The notes: generated by a model not told the origin, from the letters alone. A stretch of 49,555 nucleotides of DNA from an uncultured Desulfobulbaceae bacterium (GCA_937910875.1 CALENA010000034.1:1-49555), one strand, 5' to 3'; numbered from the stretch's first letter, positions 18,716-26,562 are shown. Program-made: numbers and translations.

Positions 18716-19849
18716 TTAAATCTGCATAGGCATGATGATACTGATAAATCCCTCATCAATATCAGATCTGAGCAGACAGGGGCTGTTATTGGAATTGATA
18801 TATACATCGACGGACGAACAATCCATAACCTGCAGCGTGTCTATAAAATAACGACAATTAAAGGCCAACTTTAAAGACTCTCCCTTATAATCGACTTGCA
18901 GTTCATCTTTGGCATTGCCCAGGTCCGCACTCTGCGAAGAAAGGATCATGGTATTTTCATTAATATCCATTTGAATGGAATTAAAAATATCTTCTGTAAA
19001 GATATTTATCCTTCGTAAGGATTCAAGAAAGGGGAGTCTTTCTATTTTTATTTTTTTCTTGAGTTGAATAGTCTTGATAATCGACTCATATTTTGGAAAA
19101 TCACCTATTTTAAGACGAACGACCATAACTGCATCATCACCTTTGACAACCATTTGTTTCTCATCAAAGGCAATGGCTATTTTTTGTTTATTTTCGCAGA
19201 ATTTTCTTAATTCCTGCACCCCTTTTTTGGGAATGAGGGTATTGGCATGAAGTGACAACAGATCAATATCTGTTGTCACAAATTTTTCCATGAAAGAAAG
19301 GCGATGACCATCAGAAGAGACCATCTTTAAGTAGGATCTTTCTTCTCTTTTTTCTTTTTCAAAAAGGACACAGGTCAATGAATAAATATTTTCCTGTTCA
19401 CCCGAAACAGAATAGATGACTTTTTCGATGAGTTCTGAAAATATTTCTGCATCAAAAGAAAGAAGATTGTCCTCTTCATATTCAGGAAACTCAGGGAATT
19501 CGGCACTGGCCATCCCGGCAATATTGTAAAGACTATGATCTGCCGTGATAATAATCCAGTTATTCTCTTTTTCTTCCATGGTCAGAGAAGAAGAACCGGA
19601 TTCACGTACTATTTCAAAAAATTTTTTACAGGGGAGGGTTATACTTCCTGCTTCCAGTATTTGTGCTGGAATACGAAGACGTAAACCAACTTCCAGATCG
19701 GTGGCCGTCAGGATAAGTGAATCGGTTGTGGTCTCAATGAGGACATTGGACAAGACAGCCAGGGTTGTGGCTTTTTTGCTGGTGATGTTTTGCAGGGCGG
19801 CAAGTCCCTCCAAAAGATGGTCTTTTTCGATGATACAATGAATGGCCAT
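18716..19849 (-). CDS. dnaN: DNA polymerase III beta sliding clamp
   Basis: 377-residue clamp that tethers the replicase to DNA. It has the three-domain clamp layout, with domain 2 around PEFPEYEEDNLLSFDAEIF and C-terminal motif IIMPMQI (the usual ending is like LMPMRL). The gene is markedly AT-rich; in 19261-19320 I count 22 G+C of 60. It is the first gene of the leftward replication block; the gap upstream is the candidate origin region. Confidence 0.95.
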   Translation of the reverse strand: MAIHCIIEKDHLLEGLAALQNITSKKATTLAVLSNVLIETTTDSLILTATDLEVGLRLRIPAQILEAGSITLPCKKFFEIVRESGSSSLTMEEKENNWIIITADHSLYNIAGMASAEFPEFPEYEEDNLLSFDAEIFSELIEKVIYSVSGEQENIYSLTCVLFEKEKREERSYLKMVSSDGHRLSFMEKFVTTDIDLLSLHANTLIPKKGVQELRKFCENKQKIAIAFDEKQMVVKGDDAVMVVRLKIGDFPKYESIIKTIQLKKKIKIERLPFLESLRRINIFTEDIFNSIQMDINENTMILSSQSADLGNAKDELQVDYKGESLKLAFNCRYFIDTLQVMDCSSVDVYINSNNSPCLLRSDIDEGFISIIMPMQI

Positions 19850-20212
19850 GGAAACCCCTTTATAAATAATCTTTTTATTATTGTTACTAAGAGGGTTAAT
19901 ATGTTTATTTCTTTTTTAACTATCTAAATATTAAATAAAAATATTAAACAAACCGTAAATGAAAAACCGATTGATTTTGTTGATATGTGTTTTTCAACAG
20001 GCTATGAACATCTTTATGCAAAGGCTATGAACAAAGATGGTGTTGAAAGAATGTTGAAAACTTAAGACTGTTTGAAATGCTGAGTTGTTAGCCAACACTT
20101 TTTTTGTAAAAAAATTAAAGGGTAAAGATAATCTTTTGCCCATCCTTGTTATGAATTTTGATATCGAAGACAGGATTTGTCTTTTTTAATCGCCTTAATC
20201 TCAAAGTTTATC
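19850..20212. other. AT-rich candidate replication origin / DnaA region
   Basis: This stretch between divergent dnaN and the serine hydrolase gene has no credible gene. Three nonamers resemble DnaA boxes with one or two changes from TTWTNCACA: TTTTCAACA (19991-19999), and on the minus strand at 20041-20049 and 20052-20060. A 12-base direct repeat AGGCTATGAACA occurs at 19999-20010 and 20022-20033. A very AT-rich run with AATATT repeats lies at 19920-19960, where unwinding could occur. Small G/C counts on the + strand shift from C-rich to G-rich across this region. No perfect TTATCCACA is present, so the call is tentative. Confidence 0.45.
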
Positions 20213-20275
20213 GGGGACCTTTGCTGGCCAAACAAAAGGAAAGAACGTCCATGGTTCGTCTTTTTGGTCCAGCCA
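20213..20275 (-). repeat. Diverged copy 4 of interspersed repeat
   Basis: Read on the minus strand this matches the repeat seen at 24613, 25304 and 31536: it keeps GGCTGGACCA at one end, CCATG.ACGTTC in the middle and GGCCAG..AAGGT at the other, with an internal deletion of about nine bases. It lies about 120 bases before the serine hydrolase gene. Between it and that gene the sequence is AT-rich with no clear promoter. Confidence 0.5.
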
Positions 20276-20392
20276 GACTGTTCAGTATACAGGTGAAAAA
20301 AAAGAGAATAAATAGCGTAAAATTAAGTCAATTTATAGAGTAGTTTAAAGAGGCAGAAAATACAATAAAATAATCAAAAAAAGAACGTGAAA

Positions 20393-21514
20393 ATGGTTAA
20401 TTATAACAAGTTGGATACCCTTTTGAGTGGCTCTTTTAAAGAGGCAATAGAAGAGAAAATTTTTAGTGGGGCAGCCTTCGGTTTTATTTTTTTTAATGAG
20501 GGAAAATTTCATCGGTTTGAACGGTATTATGGTTCATGCAGTTATGAAAAATCCTCAACGGTTGTAAACAGCCGGACGTTATTTGATCTGGCCTCCTTGA
20601 CGAAACCTTTGGCCACCTTGCCGGCTCTGTTGCACTTAATGGCCAGCCATTCTCTTAAGTGGGAGACATCTCTGGCTGATGTTTTTGGATCTTCTCTGCC
20701 ACCAGAAAAAACAAAAATAACCTTTCAACAGCTGGTCACTCATTCCGCCGGGTTTCCATCTCATCGCAACTATTATATTGATCTGATTAAGCAACCTGAA
20801 CAGATGAGAAAAAAACAGCTTTTACAAGCTATTTTAGAGGAGAGTCTGGAATATCAACCCGGAAAACAACAACTGTACAGTGATCTGGATTTTATGCTCC
20901 TGGGTTTTTTGATTGAGAAAAAAAGTGCTGTTGATTTGAAGAGTTATGTGGAAGATCGTCTCTATAAACCCTTGGGTTTGAAGAACGATCTCTTTTTTCC
21001 ATCTCCTTCTTCCCATCATTCAGCCGTGGAAACAGAAAAATGCCCCTGGTCGGGAAAGATGCTTTCAGGTCAGGTGCATGATGATAATTGTCGGGCCATG
21101 GGAAGTGTGGCAGGTCATGCCGGTTTGTTTGGAACGCTTATTGGGGTATTACGGGCGGGAGAAGGGCTGCTCACTCAATATTTAAACAAAAACAAGAGCG
21201 GTCTGTGTCAGGGTGTTGATCTGCGCCAGGAACTCGTTAAAGACGGAAAGAATAGGTGCTGGCCTTTGGGGTTTGATCGCCCGGCAGAGACAGGATCAAG
21301 CAGTGGGCGTTATCTTTCCTCTTCAGCGTTTGGGCATTTGGGGTTTACAGGGACGTCTCTGTGGATTGATCCGGAACAGCAACTGGTGATTGTCCTGCTC
21401 AGCAATCGAGTTCATCCCAGCCGGGAGAATACGAAAATAAGACAATTCAGGCCACTTATCCACGACTGTGTCCTTGAGTGGTTACGGTCTCAGACAACAC
21501 CCACAAAAAAATAA
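20393..21514 (+). CDS. Serine hydrolase, class C beta-lactamase/PBP4* family
   Basis: 373-residue cytoplasmic-looking hydrolase (no signal peptide). The active-site SxxK is SLTK within FDLASLTKPLATL. The second motif, normally YxN, reads YSD in QQLYSDLDFMLLG. The third region is GHLGFTGTSLWID, as in PBP4*/EstB-type enzymes. Natural substrates range from peptides to esters, so no reaction is assigned. The ATG at 20393 is preferred over a GTG two codons earlier because AAGAA then has proper spacing. AT-rich like the neighbouring replication genes. Confidence 0.8.
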   Translation: MVNYNKLDTLLSGSFKEAIEEKIFSGAAFGFIFFNEGKFHRFERYYGSCSYEKSSTVVNSRTLFDLASLTKPLATLPALLHLMASHSLKWETSLADVFGSSLPPEKTKITFQQLVTHSAGFPSHRNYYIDLIKQPEQMRKKQLLQAILEESLEYQPGKQQLYSDLDFMLLGFLIEKKSAVDLKSYVEDRLYKPLGLKNDLFFPSPSSHHSAVETEKCPWSGKMLSGQVHDDNCRAMGSVAGHAGLFGTLIGVLRAGEGLLTQYLNKNKSGLCQGVDLRQELVKDGKNRCWPLGFDRPAETGSSSGRYLSSSAFGHLGFTGTSLWIDPEQQLVIVLLSNRVHPSRENTKIRQFRPLIHDCVLEWLRSQTTPTKK

Positions 21515-21544
21515 CCCCGTTCTGAAAGAGATCAGAACGGGGTT
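21513..21544. terminator. Bidirectional intrinsic terminator
   Basis: Perfect 13-base arms AACCCCGTTCTGA and TCAGAACGGGGTT with a 6-base loop. It ends the serine hydrolase gene; on the minus strand it is followed by TATTTTTTT and so ends the tusA operon. Confidence 0.9.
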
Positions 21545-21573
21545 TGAAATCAAACTGAAAAGGTTTCAGTCAA

Positions 21574-21747
21574 TTACCACCAGCAGACGGTCTTGTCAGC
21601 GGCAAAGACTTTTGCAACCAGCTGATCATAATCAGGGCTTTCCACATTGAGAAAAAACTCATCAGCATCACGATCCCTGTTGAGAATACCAACAAGGGTC
21701 TTGATTTGATCATTGGGTTCAGAACGATAAACTTGTAATATTTTCAT
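21574..21747 (-). CDS. 57-residue protein at end of sulfur-transfer operon
   Basis: Short gene starting at ATG 21747 with AAGGAG eight bases upstream and ending at TAA 21574. The protein starts MKILQVYRSEPND, has a hydrophilic middle and ends in VCWW, so its only Cys is three residues from the C-terminus. It is soluble, with no signal peptide. It lies 15 bases after the second DsrE-like gene and directly before the operon terminator, so it is co-transcribed with tusA. I do not recognise the family. A terminal Cys in this setting could carry a persulfide or be a partner of the DsrE proteins (inference). Confidence 0.75.
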   Translation of the reverse strand: MKILQVYRSEPNDQIKTLVGILNRDRDADEFFLNVESPDYDQLVAKVFAADKTVCWW

Positions 21748-21762
21748 GATCGGTCTCCTTGC

Positions 21763-22119
21763 TTATTCGGCGCAGGCTGGCGGCGGCTCATTGGTCTGTT
21801 TCTGCAGGCCGTAGGGGATGATGAAGTCGGCTTCACGCATGGCCTCTCCAAGCTCTTCCAGGGATATTTCGGCAATCAGCTTATCGCCTTCTTCATCCAC
21901 ACAGTTATCAGGTGCCGGGGCACCGCAACTGTAAACCTGGCCTTCCATGTCCATAACCCAGGCGATATTCTCGGTCATGTAGGTAGAAAAAGTGGGGAAC
22001 TCACCGTTCATGATAACCGGGTAGGCATAGTGGTTTTCCACGGCCAGACCCAGACCAGAGCGGACACCGTCACAATACATGCGGTTGGCCACCAGGATAT
22101 ATACTTTTAAAGATTCCAT
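21763..22119 (-). CDS. DsrE-like small protein (second copy)
   Basis: 118-residue soluble protein starting MESLKVYILVANRMYC, with AAGGAG upstream. The fold pattern (beta strand, then helix with YCDGVRSGLGLA, then a Cys-containing loop YSCGAPAPDNC) resembles the DsrE/DsrF-like group that relays sulfur as persulfide. The C-terminus ends in PPPACAE. Possible acceptor Cys are those in YCDG, YSCG and DNC. It is third in the operon tusA, DsrE-like, DsrE-like, 57-residue protein. Assignment to the family is moderate. Confidence 0.65.
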   Translation of the reverse strand: MESLKVYILVANRMYCDGVRSGLGLAVENHYAYPVIMNGEFPTFSTYMTENIAWVMDMEGQVYSCGAPAPDNCVDEEGDKLIAEISLEELGEAMREADFIIPYGLQKQTNEPPPACAE

Positions 22120-22132
22120 TATGATAATCTCC

Positions 22133-22465
22133 TTATAAAACGATGTACTTACCGCACTCGTCCAGCAGAGCGCCGTGGAAGGCCTGGGTTCTCATCTGGT
22201 TGGCGGTCAGACCGGCCGGAATATCGGCAGCCGAATCATAGCCTTCACAGGTATAACTGTCGGCGCAAATGGCCAGGTTTTCTTCACCGCACATCTCTGC
22301 AAGGCCTTTAAAACGTGCATCCTTGGTCAGGTGAATAGATTTATAGGTAAAAAAGATCATGGGCACTTTGCCGGCCTTTTTGGCGGCATTGGCAATACCC
22401 ACGACGTGCCGCATGTTCTGCGGTGAGGTCACGAAGATGGCAAGTTTGTTCGGATCGGCAGCCAT
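22133..22465 (-). CDS. DsrE family sulfur-relay protein
   Basis: 110-residue soluble protein. It begins with the strand LAIFVTSPQN and a helix HVVGIANAAKKAGK, then KVPMIFFTYKSIHL, the pattern of DsrE/YchN-like proteins. Conserved-looking Cys occur in MCGEENLAICADSYTCEGYD, one of which is likely to take persulfide sulfur from TusA. It follows tusA by 66 bases and precedes the second DsrE-like gene by 13 bases. Multimer formation is usual in the family but not visible here. Confidence 0.75.
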   Translation of the reverse strand: MAADPNKLAIFVTSPQNMRHVVGIANAAKKAGKVPMIFFTYKSIHLTKDARFKGLAEMCGEENLAICADSYTCEGYDSAADIPAGLTANQMRTQAFHGALLDECGKYIVL

Positions 22466-22531
22466 TGGCTTTCTCCTCCAGTTATAAAGGTAAAATTAAG
22501 GGGTACATGTCTCGCGCATATGCGAAAAAAA

Positions 22532-22789
22532 TCAACCTTTTTTGACGAAGAAACTGATGTAGCCTGACTCCTCTTTTTCACCCAGGTACTCATGACCGGC
22601 GCGTGAGCACCAGCCGGGGATGTCGTTCCGTGAACCGGGGTCAGTGCCGTCGATCTGCAGAATCTCACCAGCTTTGAGTTTTCCAATTTCTTTTTTGGTA
22701 CGGAGCAGTGGCATGGGGCAACTCAGGCCTTTAGCATCCAAGGTGGCCGCTACAGCGAGTCCGGCGTCAGCAACTTTAACGTCACTCAT
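22532..22789 (-). CDS. TusA-family sulfur carrier
   Basis: 85-residue two-layer sandwich protein with the CPxP motif in DAKGLSCPMPLLRTKKEIGKL, whose Cys carries the persulfide. The C-terminal half (GWCSRAGHEYLGEKEESGYISFFVKK) is standard for TusA/YedF-like proteins. It heads the leftward operon with two DsrE-like proteins and faces a YeeE/YedE transporter, a linkage known for thiosulfate or selenium uptake. A role as cytoplasmic acceptor of imported sulfur is likely. Confidence 0.88.
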   Translation of the reverse strand: MSDVKVADAGLAVAATLDAKGLSCPMPLLRTKKEIGKLKAGEILQIDGTDPGSRNDIPGWCSRAGHEYLGEKEESGYISFFVKKG

Positions 22790-22913
22790 TTGATTTTCCT
22801 CCTCTAAAAGATTGGTATCGGTAGACTGAAAACTTCTATTTTCAAGCCTGAAAAAAATTAATTCAGGACCAGCCTCTCTGGGGCCCTGAACAAAATTTCA
22901 TACTATTAGATTG

Positions 22914-22942
22914 TATCTACTGTAGCAAAAAACATCTGTCAA
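22914..22942 (-). promoter_or_regulatory. Promoter of the tusA operon
   Basis: On the minus strand TTGACA (22937-22942), 17-base spacer, TAGATA (22914-22919), about 125 bases before the tusA start. Confidence 0.6.
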
Positions 22943-23054
22943 GAGCAAAATGAATGACGGTTCAAGGTGTTTTTGTGTTGGTAGTTACCCGGTTTTATAG
23001 TTTTTTTTAAAAAAATTCACAGTTGGTTAATTTTGATTTAATAATCCTTGCTTC

Positions 23055-23083
23055 TTGACAAAAACAGGTGCTGAGGGTAAAGA
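23055..23083 (+). promoter_or_regulatory. Promoter of the YeeE/YedE transporter gene
   Basis: TTGACA (23055-23060), 17-base spacer, TAAAGA (23078-23083), about 50 bases before the start. With the tusA promoter it fills the 345-base divergent region; the 110 bases between them are AT-rich and could hold a shared operator, but I see no clear palindrome. Confidence 0.6.
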
Positions 23084-23134
23084 AAATTATTTACGCAGTC
23101 CGTTTCAAATTCAACTTTGTCACGAGGAGAAGAG

Positions 23135-24379
23135 ATGAGTGAAGAGAGTGTAATGAAAAACAAGATAAAGGATTTGTATAAGATCCTTTGTCAAACAGAG
23201 TGGAATGCCACTGTTACGGGTATTCTGGTTGGCTTTTTATCAGTAATGATTATGGCCTGGTGGCGTCCCTGGGGTGCGGTTGGCGCGATCCGTAACTGGG
23301 GTGACTGGATCATGTACGGGGTGACAAGCCTGGTGGGCAGTGACGCCGGGTTCTTCGGCTATTATACCGACGCCCCGACCGGGGTTCTGTCTGGAACTGG
23401 CTCGGTGATCGGTGTAGGTTTTATTGCCGGTGCCTTTATCTCTGCCTGTCTTGGTAAGGATTTTGCCTTCCGTATCCCGCCTTATCGGGAGATGGTCAAG
23501 GCCGTGATCGCCGGTATCCTGATGGGCATCGGTTCGACCCTGGCCGGTGGTTGTAATGTCGGCGGTATGTATAATGCCATTGGTAATCTTGCTGCCAATG
23601 GTTTTACCATGTGGATTGGCCTGGTGGCCGGTGTGGTCCTTGGCCTGAAACTCCTGTATCTTGAGATGGAGCATATCAGTTGGGGCGATGGTGGTTCCGG
23701 TACCGTTGCAGTTCCAAATATCCTGCAGAATATCCTGGCCCTGGCTGCCCTGGCTCTTCTGGTCTGGGGCGCATACACCTATGCCGGTAACGAGGACAGT
23801 GACTATATGGCCTCTCTCAGTGGAATCATCATGATCGCCGCGGCCCTGGGATACACCATGCAGCGCGGTCGCTGGTGCATGGTTCAGGGATTTCGTGAAC
23901 CGCACATGACAGGTGACTGCACTCTGGCCAAATCTGTGGCCATTTCCATCCTCATTGTCGCCATTGGCGCTGCGGTTCTCAAGTATTCCGTGCCGGTCAG
24001 ATCCGGAGGAGATGCCGTGCTCGCGACTGCTAACTATGTCCGCGGCACCTTTGGTTGGGGGTCCGTGGTGGGTGGCTTTATCTTTGGCCTGGGTGCCATG
24101 TTGGCCGGTGGCTGTGGTTCCGGTACCCTGTGGCGTGTTGGTGAGGGCCAGGTCAAGCTGATCATGGTCGTCCCCTTCTTTGCCATCTCAAACTCGATTA
24201 TGACTGCCTGGTTTAGGGACGCCGAGTTCGAGGCCGATGGTGTGCTTGGTTCCTATGTCTATCTGCCCGATGTCATGGGCTATGGTCCGACACTGTTCAT
24301 GATTGCTGCAATCATGGTCGTCTGGTATCTGGTGGTGACCTGGAACGAAGACACCAACAAGTTGATCGTGCCCATGTGA
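23135..24379 (+). CDS. YeeE/YedE family transporter (thiosulfate or selenium type)
   Basis: 414-residue inner-membrane protein with many hydrophobic helices arranged as two related halves. Each half has a Cys-containing pore motif: GGCNVGGMYNAI in the first, and GRWCMVQGF plus GGCGSGTLWRVGEG in the second. These correspond to the Cys motifs of YeeE/TsuA thiosulfate channels, which pass the substrate along Cys residues to a TusA-like acceptor. The ATG at 23135 follows GAGGAGA; a TTG six codons earlier is discarded. Divergent from a tusA operon, which supports joint function. Thiosulfate versus selenium specificity is undecided. Confidence 0.85.
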   Translation: MSEESVMKNKIKDLYKILCQTEWNATVTGILVGFLSVMIMAWWRPWGAVGAIRNWGDWIMYGVTSLVGSDAGFFGYYTDAPTGVLSGTGSVIGVGFIAGAFISACLGKDFAFRIPPYREMVKAVIAGILMGIGSTLAGGCNVGGMYNAIGNLAANGFTMWIGLVAGVVLGLKLLYLEMEHISWGDGGSGTVAVPNILQNILALAALALLVWGAYTYAGNEDSDYMASLSGIIMIAAALGYTMQRGRWCMVQGFREPHMTGDCTLAKSVAISILIVAIGAAVLKYSVPVRSGGDAVLATANYVRGTFGWGSVVGGFIFGLGAMLAGGCGSGTLWRVGEGQVKLIMVVPFFAISNSIMTAWFRDAEFEADGVLGSYVYLPDVMGYGPTLFMIAAIMVVWYLVVTWNEDTNKLIVPM

Positions 24380-24408
24380 TCCTTGCTCTGTTCAGTTTGT
24401 TTTTGTAG

Positions 24409-24448
24409 AATCGCAGTCCTGGGTCTTCCGGGGCTGCGATTTTTTTTT
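24409..24448 (+). terminator. Intrinsic terminator after the transporter gene
   Basis: Arms AATCGCAG (24409-24416) and CTGCGATT (24434-24441) followed by a T-run to 24448. Confidence 0.85.
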
Positions 24449-24612
24449 AAAAACTCGCTTTGTTTTTTTGTTCCATAAATAGAATCCCTCTGTGGAGCAG
24501 ACTGACCCTTGAGAGCTGATTGGTCGAGAGCGAAAATTTATCCTTGCGGCCCGACCGACTCTTGCCACAGGGCCGTTTCTGTGGCGGGTATGAGGCCCAA
24601 GACTCTCACCAT
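24449..24612 (+). other. Intergenic structured stretch, possible small RNA
   Basis: This stretch precedes the 5-formyltetrahydrofolate cyclo-ligase gene, the usual neighbour of 6S RNA in many proteobacteria. It can fold as a closing stem TGAGAG (24510-24515) with CTCTCA (24603-24608), a second TTGG/CCAA stem, a large internal bubble and an apical hairpin GCCACAG/CTGTGGC (near 24556-24577). That is the general 6S shape, but it is only about 100 bases long and I cannot match the conserved 6S bases. Kept as a weak candidate. Confidence 0.25.
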
Positions 24613-24685
24613 CATGGCTGGACCAGAACGGCCATTCACAAGCAATCATGAACGTTCGTTCCTTCGGCAAGGCCAAGGATGGTCT
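24613..24685 (+). repeat. Interspersed repeat copy 1
   Basis: About 73 bases beginning CATGGCTGGACCAGAA, with the central palindrome GAACGTTC and the end GGATGGTCT. By eye it is about 84% identical to copy 3 at 31536-31612. It ends about 30 bases before the cyclo-ligase start. Confidence 0.8.
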
Positions 24686-24717
24686 TTGGTGAACTTTCAA
24701 ATAAAATGGGAATGAAC

Positions 24718-25299
24718 ATGAATCAGGCCCTGCGCCAGAAAACCCTTGCCCGCCGTGATCTCCTCAGCACCTCTCAACAGACCCTGAACAGTGAGCAGAT
24801 CCGGAGTCGTCTGCTGGCGCGGCCTGAGGTCAATGCCTGCCGGACGTTTCTGGTGTATGTCAACTTTCGTTCAGAGGTCCAGACCCTGGATTTAATAACT
24901 GAACTGCTTGGTCAGGGTCGGGTGGTGGCGGTTCCCCTGACCCGGGTGGCGGCAAGAGAGTTGCTGCCGGTACAGATCACAGATCCGTCGCAGCAGCTGG
25001 TTCCAGGGTATTGCGGGATTCCTGAACCGCTATCCGATTATGCCGAACAACATCAGATCGGCCCGACAACAATTGAGGTGGTCATTGTACCGGGGTCGGT
25101 CTTTGATCAATATGGTGGTCGCCTGGGGTACGGCGGTGGTTATTATGATCGTTTTCTGGCCGACAGGGCACCCGGGGCCCTGCGAGTTGGCCTGGCCCAT
25201 GACCTGCAGGTGGTGTCCCGCCTCGATCTGGCCCCCCATGATCAACGATTGGATCTGCTGGTGACAGAGTGTCGTGAGATCAGCAGCTGTCGCTTCTAA
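24718..25299 (+). CDS. 5-formyltetrahydrofolate cyclo-ligase
   Basis: 193-residue ATP-dependent enzyme converting 5-formyl-THF to 5,10-methenyl-THF, which returns folate to the one-carbon pool. The ATP-binding signature GGRLGYGGGYYDRFL near residue 135 and the early Lys/Arg-rich start NQALRQKTLARRDLL are typical. Three in-frame ATG codons occur (24706, 24712, 24718); the last gives the usual N-terminus and has GGGA upstream. It is bracketed by two copies of the interspersed repeat in the same orientation. Confidence 0.9.
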   Translation: MNQALRQKTLARRDLLSTSQQTLNSEQIRSRLLARPEVNACRTFLVYVNFRSEVQTLDLITELLGQGRVVAVPLTRVAARELLPVQITDPSQQLVPGYCGIPEPLSDYAEQHQIGPTTIEVVIVPGSVFDQYGGRLGYGGGYYDRFLADRAPGALRVGLAHDLQVVSRLDLAPHDQRLDLLVTECREISSCRF

Positions 25300-25303
25300 C
25301 CAG

Positions 25304-25380
25304 CACAGCTGGACCAGAATGGCCTGCCACAACCAACCATGAACGTTCGTTACTTCGGCGTGGCTCGTCATGGTCTCCGA
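25304..25380 (+). repeat. Interspersed repeat copy 2
   Basis: 77 bases starting four bases after the cyclo-ligase stop. About 90% identical to copy 3 (8 differences in 77 by hand alignment), with GAACGTTC in the centre and CATGGTCTCCGA at the end. It ends 26 bases before the next gene. Confidence 0.85.
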
Positions 25381-25406
25381 GATTTATATTAAATTGAGAA
25401 CGCAAA

Positions 25407-26471
25407 ATGAATCGAACAGCCATTTATCGCCACCCCAGTTTTCTGGCCCATGATCCTGGTTTTGATCATGTGGAATCCGCCGAGCGCCTGCAGGTGATCA
25501 ATGACATCCTGGAGACGCCACCCCTTGCTGGAAAATTCAGTGAACCTGGGTTCAGGAGTGCCACCCAGGAGGAACTGGCCCTGAATCATGATCAGAAAAT
25601 GATCCACCGGGTGGCTGTAACCAGTGGTAAACGCTATGATGTTCTTGATCCGGACACCAGGACTTCGGCCAGATCTTACGAGGCCGCCTGTCTGGCTGCA
25701 GGCGCCCTGCTCAGCGGGGTTGACCAGCTGATGGCCCGTGAGATCGACAATGGTTTTGCCTTTGTTCGCCCCCCGGGCCACCATGCTGAACGGGACCAGT
25801 CCATGGGTTTTTGCCTGTTCAATAACGTGGCAATCGCGGCCCAATATGCGACCCGAACCCTGGGCCTTGATCGGGTGATGATCGTTGACTGGGATCTGCA
25901 TCATGGAAATGGCACCCAGCGCAGTTTTTATGATTCCGCGAAGGTCCTGTATGTCTCGAGTCATCAATATCCTTTTTATCCCGGGAGCGGGTCCCTCCCT
26001 GAGACCGGGCGCGGTGCCGGTATGGGGTATACCCTGAACATCCCCTTGCCGGGATATCAGGGAGATGAGGATTACGCGGCCCTGATGAACGACATCGTGA
26101 TTCCGGTGGGACGGGCGTATAGGCCCCAGTTGATCCTGGTCTCCTGCGGGTTTGATATCTATGATGGTGACCTGCTGGGGGCGATGCGGGTTTCGGCCAA
26201 GGGCTTTTCCTATCTGACCCGGGCCATGATGCGCCTGGCCGCTGAGGTCTGTGAGGGGCGTGTGCTGGTGTCCCTGGAGGGCGGTTATAATCTGACTGCC
26301 CAGCGCGATGGGGCCCTGGCTGTACTGGCCGAACTGCGGGGCGGTCTTGATGGATATGATCATGCCGGACGCCTGAGCAAGGCCGATGATCAGCGCCTCA
26401 GGGGGCAAAAAATAAGTCAGCCTTTTCTTTTGCAGGCCATGGAGGTTGCAAAACAGTATTGGAACCTGTAA
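25407..26471 (+). CDS. Histone-deacetylase-family amidohydrolase
   Basis: 354-residue class II HDAC-like zinc hydrolase, in bacteria usually an acetylpolyamine or acetoin-type deacetylase. Active-site motifs are RPPGHHAER (tandem His), VDWDLHHGNGTQ (zinc Asp and His), VSSHQYPFYPGSG, SCGFDIYDGD (second zinc Asp) and the Tyr-containing LEGGYNL. Length fits the class II bacterial enzymes. No acetyltransferase or polyamine gene is adjacent, so the substrate is open. The start has only a weak ribosome site. Confidence 0.88.
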   Translation: MNRTAIYRHPSFLAHDPGFDHVESAERLQVINDILETPPLAGKFSEPGFRSATQEELALNHDQKMIHRVAVTSGKRYDVLDPDTRTSARSYEAACLAAGALLSGVDQLMAREIDNGFAFVRPPGHHAERDQSMGFCLFNNVAIAAQYATRTLGLDRVMIVDWDLHHGNGTQRSFYDSAKVLYVSSHQYPFYPGSGSLPETGRGAGMGYTLNIPLPGYQGDEDYAALMNDIVIPVGRAYRPQLILVSCGFDIYDGDLLGAMRVSAKGFSYLTRAMMRLAAEVCEGRVLVSLEGGYNLTAQRDGALAVLAELRGGLDGYDHAGRLSKADDQRLRGQKISQPFLLQAMEVAKQYWNL

Positions 26472-26562
26472 TGTTTATCAGTTGGTTTACCGGATTATCA
26501 GCGAAAAGAGGTCAATAATGGCTGATAGTCCAAGAGACTGAAATCTCCACGCAGAGATTGCT

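Noticed and set aside
20158-20343. 61-codon open frame before the serine hydrolase
   Set aside because: No ribosome site and it spans a diverged copy of the interspersed repeat.
25389-26408. 339-codon open frame opposite the HDAC-like gene
   Set aside because: Mirror of a GC-rich real gene with clear active-site motifs; its own protein is rich in Gly, Gln, Ile and His without any family pattern or ribosome site.
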